Part shown: in pieces, positions 24,324-31,539 of the stretch | Layout of the letters: each line of letters starts with the position of its first letter | Numbering within the stretch: the stretch's first letter is position 1 | Virus record (IMG/VR): IMGVR_UViG_3300028025_002553 | Coordinates: 1-35,496 of that record | Length of the DNA: 35,496 nucleotides | From: a virus | Direction: 5' to 3' (one strand) | Notes under the pieces: generated by a model | The model's database searches: none | What the model saw: only the letters and a program-made list of their open reading frames with translations | What the model was told of the DNA's origin: nothing | Position numbers and translations under genes: made by a program

Positions 24324-26671
24324 GGCTTCCTTCTCCTAATTCCTCTTGAATCTCCAGAGGCTCCTCCGCCTCCAGAACCACTTCCTCCACCTCCACCAGA
24401 GTTTCCTCCAGTAGAAGTGCCCCCTGTACTTCCTGCCGTAGCAGCGCCAACAGCATTAATAGCAGCTCCAGCCGCAACAACGGCTGCAACTACCATCTCT
24501 GTTGCTTCTTCGCGTTCTTCGGGAGACATATCGGCACCAATACTTCCTAGTGCTTGTAGTGCTTCCCCTGGATCGCTAAATATTGCGCCAACTAATTCTG
24601 AAGGGTTCTCTAGTAAAACTAGAGCCGCAGCTACGTCTGCTGTAATTATAACTTCGTTACCGTTTTCATCCTGCCTAACCTCAACAGGAGTCTCTGCTGG
24701 TAGGTCTTGATATGCAATACCAGCATCTTGGATCTGCTCTTTAGTAAGAGTCTCACCAGGTGCTACTGATTCAATAAGTGCAGTTGCAACTAAATCTTTT
24801 TCAGCGGCAGTCAGTTTTCCGTCAGCGGATAGGGCATCAGATAACGCAGACACTTCTTCAGCGGTAACTTCGCCATCTGCGTTTAGCGCATCCATAACAG
24901 CATCAGCATCCGAAGCAGAAAGCTTTCCGTCAGATAGAACATCCTCTACAGCACTCGCAACCTCTTCTTCTGGTGTGCTAGGCTCTGATTCTTCAATAGG
25001 AGGTTCTAATGGTTCTGTGGACGGATTTTCTGGCTCTATTTCTGGTGACTCTGGTTCTGGTTCTGGTTCCACGGGTGTGGCAGGTTCCTGAGGCTCCTCG
25101 GGCGCTACGGGTGGCTCTTCGGGCTCTACCGGCTCTGGTAGGGGCTCTGTGGGTGGCTCTGGCTCTTCTATGGGTGGCTCAGTAGGCAATGGCTCAGGAT
25201 CAGGGATTGCGACAGGTGGCTCCTCAGGTTCTGGAGCGGGCTCTGGAGCAGGCTCGGGCTCAGGTAAAGGCTCTGGAGCAGGCTCAGGAGCAGGTTCTGG
25301 CTCAGGCGCAGGTTCAGGCGCAGGTTCTGGGGTTGGCTGTGGCGCAGGCTCAGGCTGTGGTGCAGGCTCTGGCTGAGGTACGGGTTCAGGTTGTGGTGCA
25401 GGCTGTGGAGCAGGATCAGGATTTGTGGGGACAGGGTCCACTGGTGGAGTTATAGGAGGTTCAGGTGATGGAGCTGGTTCTGGTGTTGGCTCTGGTGTTG
25501 GTTCCACTACTGGTGGGTCTACTGGTGTGGGTGTTGGATCGACAGGAACGGGAGTAGGTTCAGGTTGAGGCGTAGGATTTGGGACTGGAGTTGGCTCTGG
25601 TTCAGGTGTGGGTGTAGGCGTAGGTTCAGGCTCTGGTGTTGGTGTAGGAGTTGGTTCTGGCGCAGGTGGCGGAGTAGGCTCAACAACTGGTTCAGGAGTT
25701 AACTCAATAGGAGCTGTAACTTGAGTAACACCAGCTTGTTCAAGTGTTACAACAGTTCCATTCTGAAGACGTGCTCCAGTTCTTTCATTTCCAGCTAAAG
25801 GTCCATCTACAGAGTAAGTGTAAGAAACATTGCCGTCTGTAAGGATCTGACCAGTAATAACAATTTGAGTTGTCGCACCAGTCATTGTTCCGTATGGGCG
25901 ATAAATACCATCTACTTGAAATCCACCGTCACTTGTTCTAATAATGAAGTGCGTGTCAGGCATCTGCTGTGGTAGTACCCACCAGTCACGAGATTCAATC
26001 GAGATAGACGGAGTTGTTGGGTAATCCCAGTAAGTTCCATCTGCTCTACCAAATGTTATTACAGAGTTAGTTGTGGCGTATACGTCTGTATACTCAACAC
26101 CGTTAAATAAGACTGAAGTTGTCAGCGGGATTCTGTAAGACGTGTCGTCTCCGCCTGGGGTAACAGTCTCAACTACTACTGGAGCAGGTTCTGGAGAGGT
26201 TGCCACTAATGGAGATGTTGTTGCTGTTGGCTGTGTTTGGACTGGGGTATCTTGTGTCGTTGTTACAGTGGTATCAGCCGGAACGGAAGAAGGCTCAGGG
26301 CTTGGTGTCGGAGTTGGTTCGGGCGAGGACGAAGGCGCAGGCGTTACAGATTGATTTGGATCGGGTTGCGGAGAAGAATCGGAAGTGGGCGTCGGAGAAG
26401 GTGAAGGCTCTGATGCAGGAGCAACAGTCTCAACAGGAGTGGCCACGGGCTCAGGGCTGGAAGAAGTATCAGGACTCGCTACAGGAGTCGGAGTTGAATC
26501 GGGAGTCGGATCGGCAGCAGGCTGAACGGAATCGCTGGGTGCAGGAGTAACCTCATCTGCGTGTGCGGACATGCCAAGATTAAGTACTAAGAACAATGTT
26601 CCCGTACCTACTGCGTAGTGTAACTTTTTAAAATGCCGTCTTAGTATTGCGAATGGACGTGATGCATTCAG
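24320..26671 (-). CDS. large secreted Pro/Glu/Thr-rich protein with nidogen-like domain (probable CTG start)
   Basis: A ~783-residue protein. The usual first codon (TTG 26596) cuts the signal peptide. Reading 25 codons further gives basic residues ([12 protein letters not shown]), then a hydrophobic core ([18 protein letters not shown]) with an AHA cleavage site. This frame opens at CTG 26671, preceded by AGGGAG, with no stop or ATG between. Layout: Pro/Ser/Thr-rich region; beta domain about 165-325 ([35 protein letters not shown]) resembling NIDO-type folds; long P-E-P repeat; helical EF-hand-like repeats ([42 protein letters not shown]); hydrophobic Ala/Val segment and Gly-rich basic tail RGIRRRKP. 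The P-E-P repeat and wall-surface-like features suggest an envelope-spanning or surface protein. CTG start is an inference. Confidence 0.65.
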   Translation of the reverse strand: MNASRPFAILRRHFKKLHYAVGTGTLFLVLNLGMSAHADEVTPAPSDSVQPAADPTPDSTPTPVASPDTSSSPEPVATPVETVAPASEPSPSPTPTSDSSPQPDPNQSVTPAPSSSPEPTPTPSPEPSSVPADTTVTTTQDTPVQTQPTATTSPLVATSPEPAPVVVETVTPGGDDTSYRIPLTTSVLFNGVEYTDVYATTNSVITFGRADGTYWDYPTTPSISIESRDWWVLPQQMPDTHFIIRTSDGGFQVDGIYRPYGTMTGATTQIVITGQILTDGNVSYTYSVDGPLAGNERTGARLQNGTVVTLEQAGVTQVTAPIELTPEPVVEPTPPPAPEPTPTPTPEPEPTPTPTPEPEPTPVPNPTPQPEPTPVPVDPTPTPVDPPVVEPTPEPTPEPAPSPEPPITPPVDPVPTNPDPAPQPAPQPEPVPQPEPAPQPEPAPQPTPEPAPEPAPEPEPAPEPAPEPLPEPEPAPEPAPEPEEPPVAIPDPEPLPTEPPIEEPEPPTEPLPEPVEPEEPPVAPEEPQEPATPVEPEPEPESPEIEPENPSTEPLEPPIEESEPSTPEEEVASAVEDVLSDGKLSASDADAVMDALNADGEVTAEEVSALSDALSADGKLTAAEKDLVATALIESVAPGETLTKEQIQDAGIAYQDLPAETPVEVRQDENGNEVIITADVAAALVLLENPSELVGAIFSDPGEALQALGSIGADMSPEEREEATEMVVAAVVAAGAAINAVGAATAGSTGGTSTGGNSGGGGGSGSGGGGASGDSRGIRRRKP

Positions 26672-26701
26672 TTGTCTTCTCCCTCGACAACTTAAATTAT
26701 A

Positions 26702-26905
26702 CTAGAACAATTCGCTGTGAGGGTCCCAAACAGTTATTGCAGTTTTACTTAATGACTCGTTAACACTTCTTGCGTGATGACCACAGAACATTAACTCACC
26801 GTTTAACAATGTGTATACAACACGTGCAGCAGCGTTGCATGAATCACAACTATCTTTAGTTGTTAGCTCCCGCTCCGCTATCTCCAGTACCTGCGTCTCC
26901 TGCAT
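26702..26905 (-). CDS. DUF7455-like small protein
   Basis: A 67-residue protein from ATG 26905, with AAGGAGGT 4 bases upstream of the start, the best ribosome binding site in the area. It contains D-S-C-D-S-C-N-A and F-C-G-H-H-A-R, a C-x2-C / C-x2-H pattern known in small actinobacterial DUF7455 proteins and likely zinc-binding. The longer frame reaching 27025 would start inside the previous gene without a ribosome binding site, so the shorter start is used. Confidence 0.7.
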   Translation of the reverse strand: MQETQVLEIAERELTTKDSCDSCNAAARVVYTLLNGELMFCGHHARSVNESLSKTAITVWDPHSELF

Positions 26906-27071
26906 GGTTACCTCCTTCGGTTGTAATTGTACTTGCATTAGTTGTTCCAGAATCCATACCGCCCCAATAGTATGCGGGATAGTAAGGAAGCACAAGTCCG
27001 CCAATACGTAAGTAACCCCGCTCATTCATAGACACGTTTTCGTGTTGTCTATGCTTTTTATGCTCAGTCAT
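26856..27071 (-). CDS. 71-residue protein, Gly-rich C-terminus
   Basis: ATG 27071 overlaps the preceding zinc-finger frame by 8 bases, and its 3' part overlaps the DUF7455-like gene by 50 bases in another frame. It contains GLVLPYYPAYYWGGMDSG and a low-complexity GGNHAGDAGTGDSGAG tail. Moderately likely, since the ribosome binding site for the next gene lies inside it. Confidence 0.5.
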   Translation of the reverse strand: MTEHKKHRQHENVSMNERGYLRIGGLVLPYYPAYYWGGMDSGTTNASTITTEGGNHAGDAGTGDSGAGANN

Positions 27072-27186
27072 CTTTGTAGTCTTCCTCTAGGTGCTTCTCT
27101 TCGCACATGCGTGCTAGATCTGGTACTGCATATATTTTTTCACAAAACTCACAAGTCCAACGCTTTAAGCGTTCCTTGTCGTTCAA
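27064..27186 (-). CDS. 40-residue zinc-finger protein (TTG start)
   Basis: TTG 27186 to TGA 27066-27064. It begins 2 bases after the upstream stop and ends inside the next start. The sequence has C-E-F-C (C11, C14) then 12 residues then C27-x3-H31, the spacing of a single classical zinc finger with Cys for the first His. A compact nucleic-acid or protein-binding finger is likely. The non-ATG start lowers confidence. Confidence 0.55.
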   Translation of the reverse strand: MNDKERLKRWTCEFCEKIYAVPDLARMCEEKHLEEDYKDD

Positions 27187-27187
27187 C

Positions 27188-27499
27188 CTAGCGGCGCTTC
27201 ATCTCGCGTTCAGCAGTCTTCTTACTTTCTGATTTCTTAGCTTTTAACTTTGCAAGAGCTGCTCCGCTAACTGGACCGCCTAATGTGTCTGGGTTATCCA
27301 TAGCCTCTTGAACCGTTGGGTTTAAGTGAACAACATTCTTTGCTCCTTGAACTCCAGACTTTACGTCTCGTTCATACTTTTGAGCAGGAGTCATCTTACG
27401 AGTAATATCCATCTCTTGAATGCGCTGTACGACAGCTCTTTTTTCAAGACCTCTTGTACTTGTTCCTTTTTGTGGGAATTGACTTGATGTTGGTTCCAT
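27188..27499 (-). CDS. basic hypothetical protein
   Basis: A 103-residue protein, strongly basic at the C-terminus (KAKKSESKKTAEREMKRR). The middle contains MTPAQKYERDVKSG and VVHLNPTVQEAMDNPDTLGG. No domain recognised. One base is shared with the upstream HNH-like gene start/stop region. Confidence 0.65.
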   Translation of the reverse strand: MEPTSSQFPQKGTSTRGLEKRAVVQRIQEMDITRKMTPAQKYERDVKSGVQGAKNVVHLNPTVQEAMDNPDTLGGPVSGAALAKLKAKKSESKKTAEREMKRR

Positions 27500-27789
27500 T
27501 ACTTTTCATTCTCCTTTTTACCAGCGCGGCGCTTATTTTCTTTTGCGGTGTTCTTACCATGCTTCAATGCTCGTAGGTTTCCCTTAGAGTCATTGCTGTG
27601 GTTGTTGTCCTTGTGGTCAACATCCGTTCCTCTAGGTAGTTTTCCGTTCTTTGATTCATAGTCGGCTCTAGCCTTGTTTTTCGATGTAGTAACCCACTTA
27701 CCGTCTACTTTTTTCTTGTAGACGTAGATAGGGCGACCTCCATTCGCTTCAGACCCTTTGTAAGGTCCAAACTTTTTAGTCTCAGCCAT
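27499..27789 (-). CDS. HNH-like endonuclease-fold small protein
   Basis: A 96-residue basic protein. Residues ~53-80 read LPRGTDVDHKDNNHSNDSKG followed by NLRALKHGKNTAKEN, which matches the HNH core D-H-x-D-x-N-x-x-N-D-x-x-x-N-L-R. The first half has a beta motif with GRPIYVYKKKVDG. Such phage proteins may nick DNA near packaging or be free-standing homing nucleases. A full HNH zinc-binding set is not visible, so activity is uncertain. Confidence 0.7.
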   Translation of the reverse strand: MAETKKFGPYKGSEANGGRPIYVYKKKVDGKWVTTSKNKARADYESKNGKLPRGTDVDHKDNNHSNDSKGNLRALKHGKNTAKENKRRAGKKENEK

Positions 27790-27973
27790 TCTTCTTATGC
27801 CAATCTTTCGTAGCCTTTACGCCAGCCTTGATGGTCTTAGCGCCAGCCTTCTTAGTAAGGTTGATCTTGTCGTACTTACCTTTGTTACCTGCATGGTCAA
27901 CAATTACATCGCCGTTTTTGTTCTTCTTAATGGTGTGCTTTTCACCAGCGGCTTTAATTGTCTTTTTTTGCAT
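27782..27973 (-). CDS. small Lys-rich protein
   Basis: A 63-residue protein, 22 of them Lys, with TIKKNKNGDVIVDHAGNKG in the middle. It overlaps the HNH-like gene by 8 bases and the next upstream gene by one. Possible nucleic-acid-binding role from charge only. Confidence 0.6.
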   Translation of the reverse strand: MQKKTIKAAGEKHTIKKNKNGDVIVDHAGNKGKYDKINLTKKAGAKTIKAGVKATKDWHKKNG

Positions 27974-28068
27974 TATTTTTTTCTAGCGTTCTTACAAGTT
28001 GCACATGTGCACTTACAGCCCTTTTGTGGCTTACCTGGCTTGCACTTGCAGCCACACTTGGCACACAT
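27973..28068 (-). CDS. 31-residue Cys-rich metallothionein-like peptide
   Basis: ATG 28068 to TAA 27975-27973, overlapping both neighbours by one base (TAATG). The peptide MCAKCGCKCKPGKPQKGCKC, then TCATCKNARKK, has nine Cys in 31 residues, with C-x-C and C-x2-C pairs as in small metallothioneins. Metal binding is likely; a specific role is unknown. Confidence 0.7.
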   Translation of the reverse strand: MCAKCGCKCKPGKPQKGCKCTCATCKNARKK

Positions 28069-28229
28069 TACTTCTTCTTCTTTCGTAGGGCAGCGAAGTC
28101 AGATCCTTCTAGCTTGCCATCTTTATCTACATCAAGCTTCTTTTGCTTAGGAGACATCTTCTTTGGCGCAGCCTTCTTAGCCGCCTTCTTAGCTGTCTTC
28201 TTACCCATGCATCCACAAGTAGCGCACAT
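28068..28229 (-). CDS. 53-residue protein with EF-hand-like loop
   Basis: Starts MCATCGCMGKK, the same Cys-rich opening as its neighbour, then a Lys/Ala linker and a calcium-loop pattern DVDKDGKLEGSDFAAL (Asp at positions 1, 3, 5, Gly 6, Asp 12). It overlaps both neighbours (TAATG). Single EF-hand peptides with this ending occur in other environmental phages. Confidence 0.7.
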   Translation of the reverse strand: MCATCGCMGKKTAKKAAKKAAPKKMSPKQKKLDVDKDGKLEGSDFAALRKKKK

Positions 28230-28372
28230 TATTTTTTACCTGCCTTCTTCTTAGTAGTAGGTTTTGCAACTTTCTTCTTACCAGAACCTTCAGGCACGCA
28301 GTTAGGAACTTTCTTACCGTTCTTCATCTTCATACCTACTTGGACGTAACCGTCCCAACATGGGTTTACCAT
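28229..28372 (-). CDS. 47-residue basic protein
   Basis: ATG 28372 to TAA 28231-28229. MVNPCWDGYVQVGMKMKNGK, then KVPNCVPEG and a Lys-rich tail. The W-D-G-Y-x-Q-V-G-M and N-C-V-P pattern is recurrent in small phage proteins. Overlaps both neighbours by one base. Confidence 0.65.
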   Translation of the reverse strand: MVNPCWDGYVQVGMKMKNGKKVPNCVPEGSGKKKVAKPTTKKKAGKK

Positions 28373-28638
28373 TAGCAGTCCCACTTTCTTAGCGCTAGCG
28401 CCTTACGAGTTGGCTTGCCATTGTCACCAATCATAGGACCTGGCATACCGCCCATTCTCGCACAGAAGGACTTGCGACGCGAAGCAGCCTTAGGTGAACG
28501 ACGTGCTTCCTTAGAAGATACAGGTGGCTTTAGATCAGAACCGGGATTAGCACGCTCATATGACTTGCGTCCCTTTTCATTAAGACCGCCTTCAGAGTTC
28601 TTACCCTCTTTACGTGTCCACGCCTCTGTCTTAGCCAT
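28372..28638 (-). CDS. DUF6321-like protein
   Basis: An 88-residue basic protein with WTRKEGKNSEGGLNEKGRKS near the start, RRKSFCARMGGMPGPM in the middle and TRKALALRKWDC at the end. This is the signature of DUF6321, common in T4-like and cyanophage genomes and of unknown function. It overlaps the next gene upstream by 8 bases. Confidence 0.85.
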   Translation of the reverse strand: MAKTEAWTRKEGKNSEGGLNEKGRKSYERANPGSDLKPPVSSKEARRSPKAASRRKSFCARMGGMPGPMIGDNGKPTRKALALRKWDC

Positions 28639-28819
28639 TCTTCTTCGCCTTTACTTGTTGTTCGTAGGACTGACCCTTGAACTCAGGTTTAAAATCATAT
28701 GCGGCTTTATCTCCGCCCTTTGCTTCGTATTGCTCTTTAGCCCACGTAGCATCAGATGTGCGTTGTGCTTTACGCATTGCAGAGTGATCAGCGCGGAACT
28801 GATCCATATCAGGTTTCAT
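28631..28819 (-). CDS. 62-residue hypothetical protein
   Basis: Helical and charged, containing RADHSAMRKAQRTSDATWAK and FKPEFKGQSYEQQVKAKKNG. It overlaps the 28816 gene by 4 bases and the DUF6321 gene by 8, as expected of a coupled operon. Confidence 0.6.
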   Translation of the reverse strand: MKPDMDQFRADHSAMRKAQRTSDATWAKEQYEAKGGDKAAYDFKPEFKGQSYEQQVKAKKNG

Positions 28820-29028
28820 TTATTATTCCTCGTCTGTGACTTGTCCATTGCATCAGATGCAGTGTCTGCAACCTGATAGCGACCATAAGAAGCTCTACGA
28901 CCATCATACATTCCAAAGTGAGTTTTGCGACTCTCTTTCGAACGCGAAATACCTGTACTTACACCCTTACGGATCTCCCCGAATGCACGTTCTGCTCTGG
29001 ACTTGCCAGCGGCTGGATCATAAATCAT
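28816..29028 (-). CDS. 70-residue basic hypothetical protein
   Basis: ATG 29028 is chosen because it overlaps the preceding stop (ATGA); a longer frame from 29049 is less likely. It begins MIYDPAAGKSRAERAFGEIR and includes KTHFGMYDGRRASYGRYQVA. No domain recognised. Confidence 0.6.
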   Translation of the reverse strand: MIYDPAAGKSRAERAFGEIRKGVSTGISRSKESRKTHFGMYDGRRASYGRYQVADTASDAMDKSQTRNNK

Positions 29029-29120
29029 TTGACACACACGCAATTGCAATTGTCTTCAATGCAGATTCCATATTCAATCTCATGGTCGCACTTACGACAC
29101 TTACTTAGAGTCTTTGTCAT
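29025..29120 (-). CDS. 31-residue zinc-ribbon-like peptide
   Basis: ATG 29120 to TGA 29027-29025. MTKTLSKCRKCDHEIEYGIC, then C-x-C-x-C near the end (six Cys in all). It overlaps the upstream gene by 20 bases and the downstream start by 4. Likely zinc-binding. Confidence 0.6.
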   Translation of the reverse strand: MTKTLSKCRKCDHEIEYGICIEDNCNCVCVK

Positions 29121-29241
29121 ATGGCTTTACAACTCCTGCTTGCTGCGGTCCCCACTGGCGCTCGCTCTTTAGCTGCGCTTGCTTCTCAGCACGCTTTGGA
29201 TCAAGGAAGATAAGTTTAAATTGATTCTCTGAAGGTTCCAT
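29101..29241 (-). CDS. 46-residue hypothetical protein
   Basis: ATG 29241 immediately follows the upstream stop (no gap), and the frame ends at TAA 29103-29101. MEPSENQFKLIFLDPKRAEK then KQAQLKSERQWGPQQ. Charged and helical; no motif. Confidence 0.6.
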   Translation of the reverse strand: MEPSENQFKLIFLDPKRAEKQAQLKSERQWGPQQAGVVKPYDKDSK

Positions 29242-29634
29242 TTACTTATCTCCTTCCTTGATAGCACGCTTGGCATTGTCACCCTTATTAGGGTTATTCA
29301 TTGCCCACTTAATAAACTCTGCACGACGGTTCGCAGCACCTTCTGCATCCTTAGCAACACCAGTTCCACCTTGAGGACGAGCTGCTTGCCACTTGCTGAC
29401 AACTGCAGCACGAGACTTAGTTGGCTTACCCTTGTACTTAGCACGTGTGTTAGTTGTTGGGTTCTCTTCAAACTCTTCTAGGCGATCCTCAGCATTTGCT
29501 ACACGATCTGGAGACTTCTTAGCCCAGTCGCGGAATTGGCGAGTAGATGATCCCTCTTTAGGGCGATCGGCTTTCCAGTTCTCTACCGAATTATCTTCGG
29601 GTTCACTGGGTGGAAGATTGCGATTAACGGCCAT
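29242..29634 (-). CDS. basic hypothetical protein
   Basis: A 130-residue protein with many Arg/Lys and several short repeated elements (KADRPKEGSS, KWQAARPQGG, then IKWAMNNPNKGDNAKR). The W-A-K/M and P-x-x-x-x-x-A-x-R elements recur but no domain is recognised. It could bind nucleic acid. Confidence 0.65.
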   Translation of the reverse strand: MAVNRNLPPSEPEDNSVENWKADRPKEGSSTRQFRDWAKKSPDRVANAEDRLEEFEENPTTNTRAKYKGKPTKSRAAVVSKWQAARPQGGTGVAKDAEGAANRRAEFIKWAMNNPNKGDNAKRAIKEGDK

Positions 29635-29643
29635 GGCTATAGT

Positions 29644-29865
29644 TTACCGACCCAGAGGGTCATCGTAAGTCTTAATGGCAATGGCCAACTGATTCTGCAT
29701 CTTGTAGAAAGTGTCTGGATGATGGGTTTTAAAGTGTGTACCCACAGTCAGCAGATCAGCAACACTGCCGAGACAGCCATTGTTGTAATCCACGTAGATT
29801 GTATGTTGCAGGGCAGAGATCTCATCATCTCTGTCGTACTGCTCCATAAGCCATTGCATAAACAT
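29644..29865 (-). CDS. hypothetical protein
   Basis: A 73-residue acidic protein (MFMQWLMEQYDRDDEISALQ at the start), helical throughout, ending AIKTYDDPLGR. Nothing is recognised; it belongs to the same leftward small-gene run. Confidence 0.6.
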   Translation of the reverse strand: MFMQWLMEQYDRDDEISALQHTIYVDYNNGCLGSVADLLTVGTHFKTHHPDTFYKMQNQLAIAIKTYDDPLGR

Positions 29866-29901
29866 GGCTAAAGGGTAAATCTATTTACGGCCGAATTGGT
29901 T

Positions 29902-30258
29902 CTAATCGTTTATATCGATTTTAGGAGTCTTAGCTGACATAGGCTTCTTCTTGTAATCGCCCATAGGTCCAACAAGGATGTCACTAACAGTTGCTTCTGG
30001 CATGTCATTAGCAACTCGATTGAATTGGCGAGATTTAGTTCTGATTTGATGAGGTTCTGCGCCACCCGGTGGAACCTGCATCAGGGCACCTAGTTCAGTG
30101 GTAGAAAACTCACTAGTCGAGCGTTTCTTCAATAGATCAGATGCAACGGCACCTTCTTCAAGTTCCTGCTTATTGAGCTTTACACTCTTACCGCCACCAC
30201 CACGACCTTTTTTGTACACGGTGGAAACCTTTTTGTAACGCTCTTCTTTCTTAGCCAT
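29902..30258 (-). CDS. basic hypothetical protein
   Basis: A 118-residue protein. The N-terminus is Lys/Gly-rich (KEERYKKVSTVYKKGRGGGG), the middle has LGALMQVPPGGAEPHQIRTK, and the end is MSAKTPKIDIND. The Gly-rich basic start suggests nucleic-acid or membrane contact. A 20-base element related to one at 30461-30480 lies just upstream of its start. Confidence 0.6.
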   Translation of the reverse strand: MAKKEERYKKVSTVYKKGRGGGGKSVKLNKQELEEGAVASDLLKKRSTSEFSTTELGALMQVPPGGAEPHQIRTKSRQFNRVANDMPEATVSDILVGPMGDYKKKPMSAKTPKIDIND

Positions 30259-30280
30259 GTTCGCAATTATGGCAGTTCTT

Positions 30281-30300
30281 TAGGCTACTGTGTGACCAAT
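30281..30300 (-). repeat. 20-base repeat upstream of a leftward gene (copy 1)
   Basis: On the minus strand ATTGGTCACACAGTAGCCTA. Copy 2 at 30461-30480 differs at three bases. Each copy lies shortly upstream of a minus-strand start (30258 and 30449). A transcription signal is likely but no clean -35/-10 pair is seen. Confidence 0.6.
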
Positions 30301-30305
30301 TATCG

Positions 30306-30449
30306 CTAATAAAATTTTACGCCACGCCGTTCTTGTTCAGCGATCTTGCGATCTTCTTTAAAGAGCTTCATTCGTTTAACCTCTAGAACCGAGGATGCAA
30401 TTATCTGCACAATCTGCAAGGCGGCCAATACAGCCAAGAGAGCGGTCAT
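30306..30449 (-). CDS. 47-residue membrane protein
   Basis: ATG 30449 to TAG 30308-30306. The N-terminal hydrophobic segment MTALLAVLAALQIVQIIASS is followed by a charged amphipathic helix (MKLFKEDRKIAEQERRGVKF). It is the first gene of the leftward small-gene run, and the short repeat at 30461-30480 is upstream. Confidence 0.6.
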   Translation of the reverse strand: MTALLAVLAALQIVQIIASSVLEVKRMKLFKEDRKIAEQERRGVKFY

Positions 30450-30460
30450 AGCGACAATTC

Positions 30461-30480
30461 TAGGCTACTGCACGACCAAT
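30461..30480 (-). repeat. 20-base repeat upstream of a leftward gene (copy 2)
   Basis: On the minus strand ATTGGTCGTGCAGTAGCCTA, 17 of 20 identical to copy 1. It sits 12 bases upstream of ATG 30449 and opposite the first early cassette. Confidence 0.6.
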
Positions 30481-30516
30481 TTAGGTGTTACCTGATTTTG
30501 TTACCTGGCCCCCCTT

Positions 30517-30667
30517 TGTGAGATTGGTCACACTTAACCCTGGGGGGGTCTGCTGGCGGAGATGTGACGCTTATCACATACAAATGTCATTGGCGAGCGT
30601 GACACGAGGCACTACCTTTCTCTTATCGGTAGCGAACGGCACCGAATTAACCGAAAAGGGGCAACAC
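30517..30667 (+). promoter_or_regulatory. early cassette leader 1 (two Crp-like sites, TTGGCG, 5' hairpin)
   Basis: Contains TGTGAGATTGGTCACA at 30517-30532 and TGTGACGCTTATCACA at 30563-30578. An 11-base gap leads to TTGGCG at 30590-30595. Seventeen bases later TACCTT (30613-30618) fits a -10 box. A stem TCGGT/ACCGA begins at 30626, close to the expected start of transcription, and GAAAAGGGGC precedes ATG 30668. This is the only leader with two palindromes. It lies in the divergent gap between leftward and rightward genes. Confidence 0.7.
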
Positions 30668-30841
30668 ATGACACGCAAGGACTACAACCTAATTGCAGAT
30701 GCGATTAAGACACAGGTCGCGCCACACAATGACAGCGACACAGTTTGGCAAGTAGCGAACGCTATCTCCGACTCTCTAGCAATGGACAACCCACGCTTCG
30801 ACTCTTTCCGCTTCATGCAGGCTTGTGGGTTAAACCAATGA
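30668..30841 (+). CDS. 57-residue early protein
   Basis: ATG 30668 is used because GGGGC is 4 bases upstream; a longer frame to 30485 would run through the regulatory leader. MTRKDYNLIADAIKTQVAPH then DTVWQVANAISDSLAMDNPR. A compact helical fold; similar small phage proteins beginning T-R-K-D-Y are common and of unknown function. Its stop overlaps the next start (ATGA). Confidence 0.7.
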   Translation: MTRKDYNLIADAIKTQVAPHNDSDTVWQVANAISDSLAMDNPRFDSFRFMQACGLNQ

Positions 30842-31023
30842 GGCTCACACCACGAGGTGAAATCGTATTCGCTTCTCTCTTATTCTCCGCGTTCGTCATG
30901 TTGGTGGGCGCAACCGCTGCGGGCATTAATTTCCTCGCAACACACGAACGCGTGACCATTGAGTCATCATGCGTTCAGACACCCGACGGACTCTCTTGTG
31001 ATTGGGAATGGGTACGCAAATGA
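30838..31023 (+). CDS. small single-TM early protein
   Basis: A 61-residue protein starting at ATG 30838 (ATGA overlap with the preceding gene). Residues 9-34 form a membrane segment (VFASLLFSAFVMLVGATAAG); the rest carries two Cys (SSCVQTPDGLSCDWEWV) that could be bridged outside the cytoplasm. No family recognised. Confidence 0.7.
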   Translation: MRLTPRGEIVFASLLFSAFVMLVGATAAGINFLATHERVTIESSCVQTPDGLSCDWEWVRK

Positions 31024-31163
31024 AATCACTACAGGAAAAACTAAACGCTGCAGCCAAGGCTTGCGAGCCAATTCTTTGGAACATACTCAATGACTCTAAG
31101 TGCGTTGAGTGCGACAAGATCCTCACCGAGGATGATGTCTACGGCCACGATTGCGAGGTGTGA
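31020..31163 (+). CDS. 47-residue zinc-site early protein
   Basis: ATG 31020 overlaps the previous stop (ATGA). It contains C-V-E-C (C28, C31) and H-D-C near the end (H43, C45), a plausible zinc knuckle. The stop is followed by a gene starting 2 bases later. Confidence 0.65.
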   Translation: MKSLQEKLNAAAKACEPILWNILNDSKCVECDKILTEDDVYGHDCEV

Positions 31164-31165
31164 TC

Positions 31166-31321
31166 GTGGCTAAGTACACATTCGAGATCGAGCAGACTAA
31201 TAAGTTCCTTGTAGTCATTGAGGCCGAGAATGCCGGGGCTGCGGTGAAAGAGTTCGACGAGTACATAGTGGATGACTTCGGTGATCCTGAGACAAGCGTT
31301 ATTAGTTGGTTTGTAAGATAG
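31166..31321 (+). CDS. 51-residue early protein (GTG start)
   Basis: GTG 31166 has GAGG 7 bases before it. MAKYTFEIEQTNKFLVVIEA then a helical acidic segment and VISWFVR. A beta-alpha-beta-like small fold; GTG 31160 is an alternative start. A strong terminator follows within 6 bases. Confidence 0.6.
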   Translation: MAKYTFEIEQTNKFLVVIEAENAGAAVKEFDEYIVDDFGDPETSVISWFVR

Positions 31322-31326
31322 CCAAG

Positions 31327-31359
31327 CGCCCTCCGCCCACGCGGGGGGCGTTTTGTTTT
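31327..31359 (+). terminator. terminator of cassette 1
   Basis: CGCCCTCCGC pairs with GCGGGGGGCG (10 pairs, one G-U) around CCAC, followed by TTTTGTTTT. Confidence 0.9.
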
Positions 31360-31369
31360 GCGCCAAATG

Positions 31370-31539
31370 TTTGTGTTGGTACCCGCCCTCCCTGTACCTA
31401 ATCCCTAAAGGGAAGGGTGGAGAGAGTTGCTTCAGCTTTTGTGACGCGTATCACAGCAAATGTCCTTGGCGAGTGGGGCAAGGCATGGGAGATTTATCTC
31501 ATCAAGCAAACGGGCTTGATAATCACGAAGGGCTGATAA
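31370..31539 (+). promoter_or_regulatory. early cassette leader 2
   Basis: In order: TTTGTGTTG at 31370-31378; an inverted repeat TCCCT/AGGGA; a GGAGAGAG run; TGTGACGCGTATCACA at 31440-31455; 10 bases; TTGGCG at 31466-31471. A stem ATCAAGC/GCTTGAT spans 31501-31520, and GAAGGGCTGA precedes ATG 31540. The -10 at the expected spot (GAGATT) is weak, as expected for an activator-dependent promoter. Confidence 0.75.

Noticed and set aside
25149-25455. Gly/Ser-rich and Gln/Ala-rich plus-strand frames
   Set aside because: They are antisense readings of the P-E-P repeat of the large secreted protein.
30485-30667. N-terminal extension of the 30668 gene
   Set aside because: It would translate through the regulatory leader containing two palindromes and the hairpin; ATG 30668 has the ribosome binding site.
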